The notes below the pieces were generated by a model. That model saw only the letters and a program-made list of their open reading frames with translations, was not told the DNA's origin and did no database searches. The translations under genes were made by a program, and so were the position numbers. Below, one piece after another: positions 12,955 to 13,991 of a DNA stretch of 13,991 nt. Within the stretch, counting starts at the first letter, position 1. Each line of letters opens with the position of its first letter. The DNA comes from an uncultured bacterium (GTDB lineage: Bacteria; Actinomycetota; Coriobacteriia; Coriobacteriales; Coriobacteriaceae): contig CAJMSO010000020.1 in NCBI GenBank assembly GCA_905216075.1, positions 1 through 13,991 on the forward strand. Reading direction: 5' to 3'.

Positions 12955-13991
12955 ATGGCTTTTACCGACAAACCCGAAAGCGCAAACGAGGCGCAGGATC
13001 ATTCCCAGCCGCTCGACGACGGCGGCTTTTTCTCCCTGAACGACGTCATCATGGCAGGCAGGCATCAGCTCACCCGCTCCGAGCAGCTCCTGGCTGCCGA
13101 CACGCGCCGCAACGCCCGTAACCTACTCGCGAGCGCTAAGCTGCTCGTACTCGTCGTCATCGTCTCGCTCGCCATGGGCGTTGCCGCTTGGGCGTTTTTA
13201 GCCTCGCTGAATATCGCGACCGACTATCGCGAGCACCATGTGTGGGTCTACGCCTTGCTTCCCGTTGTGGGCATGGCCACCGCGTGGGTCTACAAGAACC
13301 ACGGTCTCGCCGCCAAGCGTGGCAACAACCTGGTCATCGACTCCGCTCTGGGCACACGCCTCATCCATATGCGCATGGCCGTCCTCACCTTCGTCTGCTC
13401 CACGCTCACGCACCTCACCGGCGGATCGGCCGGTCGCGAGGGGGCTGCGGTGCAGATTGGCGGCACCATCGCCAGCAACATCTCGAGCCTCGCCCACCTC
13501 AAAAAGCATGATCACCACGACCTCATGCTCGCCGGCATCTCGTCGGCCTTTGGCGCCGTGTTCGGCTCGCCCCTTGCCGGAGCTTTCTTTGGCATGGAGA
13601 TGTGCTTTATCGGCAAGATCGACTACACCGCAGGTATCTACTGCCTGGTCGCCTCGTTTACCGGCTACTTTACATCACTTGCCCTGGGTACCGAGTACGA
13701 AGCGATCCCGCCATGTCGCCCAAAACGGTCGTCATCGTTGTTATCAGCGCCATTATCTTCGGTCTGACGGCACGTCTCTTTGCCTGGTCGGTTCGAACCG
13801 TCAAGAGCCTGTACGGTCGCTTTATCACCAATTACCTCGTTCGCGCACTTATAGGCGCACTCGTGGTTTTGGCCGCCTATGCCCTCCTCGACGCCTGGAA
13901 CTACGCCGGCCTTGCCACCTGGCTCTCAGGCGCCGGATTTGCGGGCAACACCACCCTGGCGGACGCAGCCCTCAAGTTGGTCGTCACAGCG
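12955..13991 (+). CDS. ClC-family anion transporter (CLC-F-like), frameshifted and cut by the window end
   Basis: This is the only plus-strand gene. Frame one gives 270 residues ending at 13767, but clear homology stops near residue 251 (about 13707). From 13710 the -1 frame continues with hydrophobic, ClC-like sequence (AMSPKTVVIVVISAIIFG and on) without a stop to the window edge. One base therefore seems missing near 13705-13712, or the gene is decaying, or it is a sequencing error. Motifs are GNNLVID (123-129) where canonical ClCs have GSGIP, GGSAGREGAAVQIGG (156-170) with gating glutamate E162, and GSPLAGAFFGME (204-214). The loss of GSGIP and the NNL plus GREG(T/A)VQ pattern resemble the fluoride/proton antiporter (CLC-F) clade. 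At least three membrane spans are visible before the break, after a hydrophilic N-terminus of about 55 residues. Confidence 0.82.

Noticed and set aside
1..13991. CRISPR arrays, tRNA or rRNA genes, insertion sequences.
   Set aside because: No regularly spaced direct repeats, cloverleaf-type sequences, ribosomal RNA segments or transposase motifs were seen on either strand.

Overview
The window reads as one contig segment from a G+C-rich gut-type anaerobe, most likely a Coriobacteriia member close to Collinsella. That placement is inferred from base composition, strong Shine-Dalgarno sites and gene content (radical activase plus dehydratase-type iron-sulfur proteins, a selenocysteine-containing SelD, molybdate uptake). 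No rRNA or marker gene is present to prove it. Every gene but the last runs on the minus strand, so the window is best read from high to low coordinates.

Layout. 1-93 is the start of a BrnQ-type branched-chain amino acid carrier, cut by the window edge. 172-6900 is a co-directional run of seven genes with no convincing terminator inside it. In transcription order it holds two paralogous 2-hydroxyacyl-CoA dehydratase/double-cubane-type subunits (6900-5617 and 5466-4303), their ATP-dependent activase (4147-3383), selD (3312-2263), yedF (2205-1579), a DUF3343 putative Se/S carrier (1559-1308) and a class V aminotransferase of the cysteine desulfurase group (1311-172). It ends at a hairpin terminator at 113-147. 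A leader of about 250 nt (6901-7152) precedes the run. It carries a 22-codon small ORF with a near-perfect ribosome binding site, a stem-loop over that ORF's stop codon, and dyad-symmetric sequence around the inferred promoter.

7330-10787 is modC-modB-modA (molybdate ABC transporter; transcribed A, B, C) with its own promoter region and terminator. The permease has an unusual exported N-terminal domain. 10993-12745 is moeA-mogA (molybdenum insertion into molybdopterin), again with its own terminator. On the plus strand, 12955 to the end is a ClC-family anion transporter with CLC-F-like motifs and an apparent -1 frameshift near 13710.

How the parts fit. The selenium genes form a plausible chain: a PLP enzyme that can release sulfur or selenium, small carrier proteins, then SelD making selenophosphate. 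SelD itself uses an in-frame UGA as selenocysteine at the catalytic position (codon 17), so the cell must decode Sec. The molybdenum genes next door would feed a molybdoenzyme, and Sec-containing formate dehydrogenase or a selenium-dependent molybdenum hydroxylase are natural clients; neither is in the window. The least explained part is why a low-potential reductase/dehydratase pair and its activase sit at the head of the selenium genes. Two related, roughly 100-bp imperfect palindromes, one just beyond each dehydratase gene, are a second unexplained feature.
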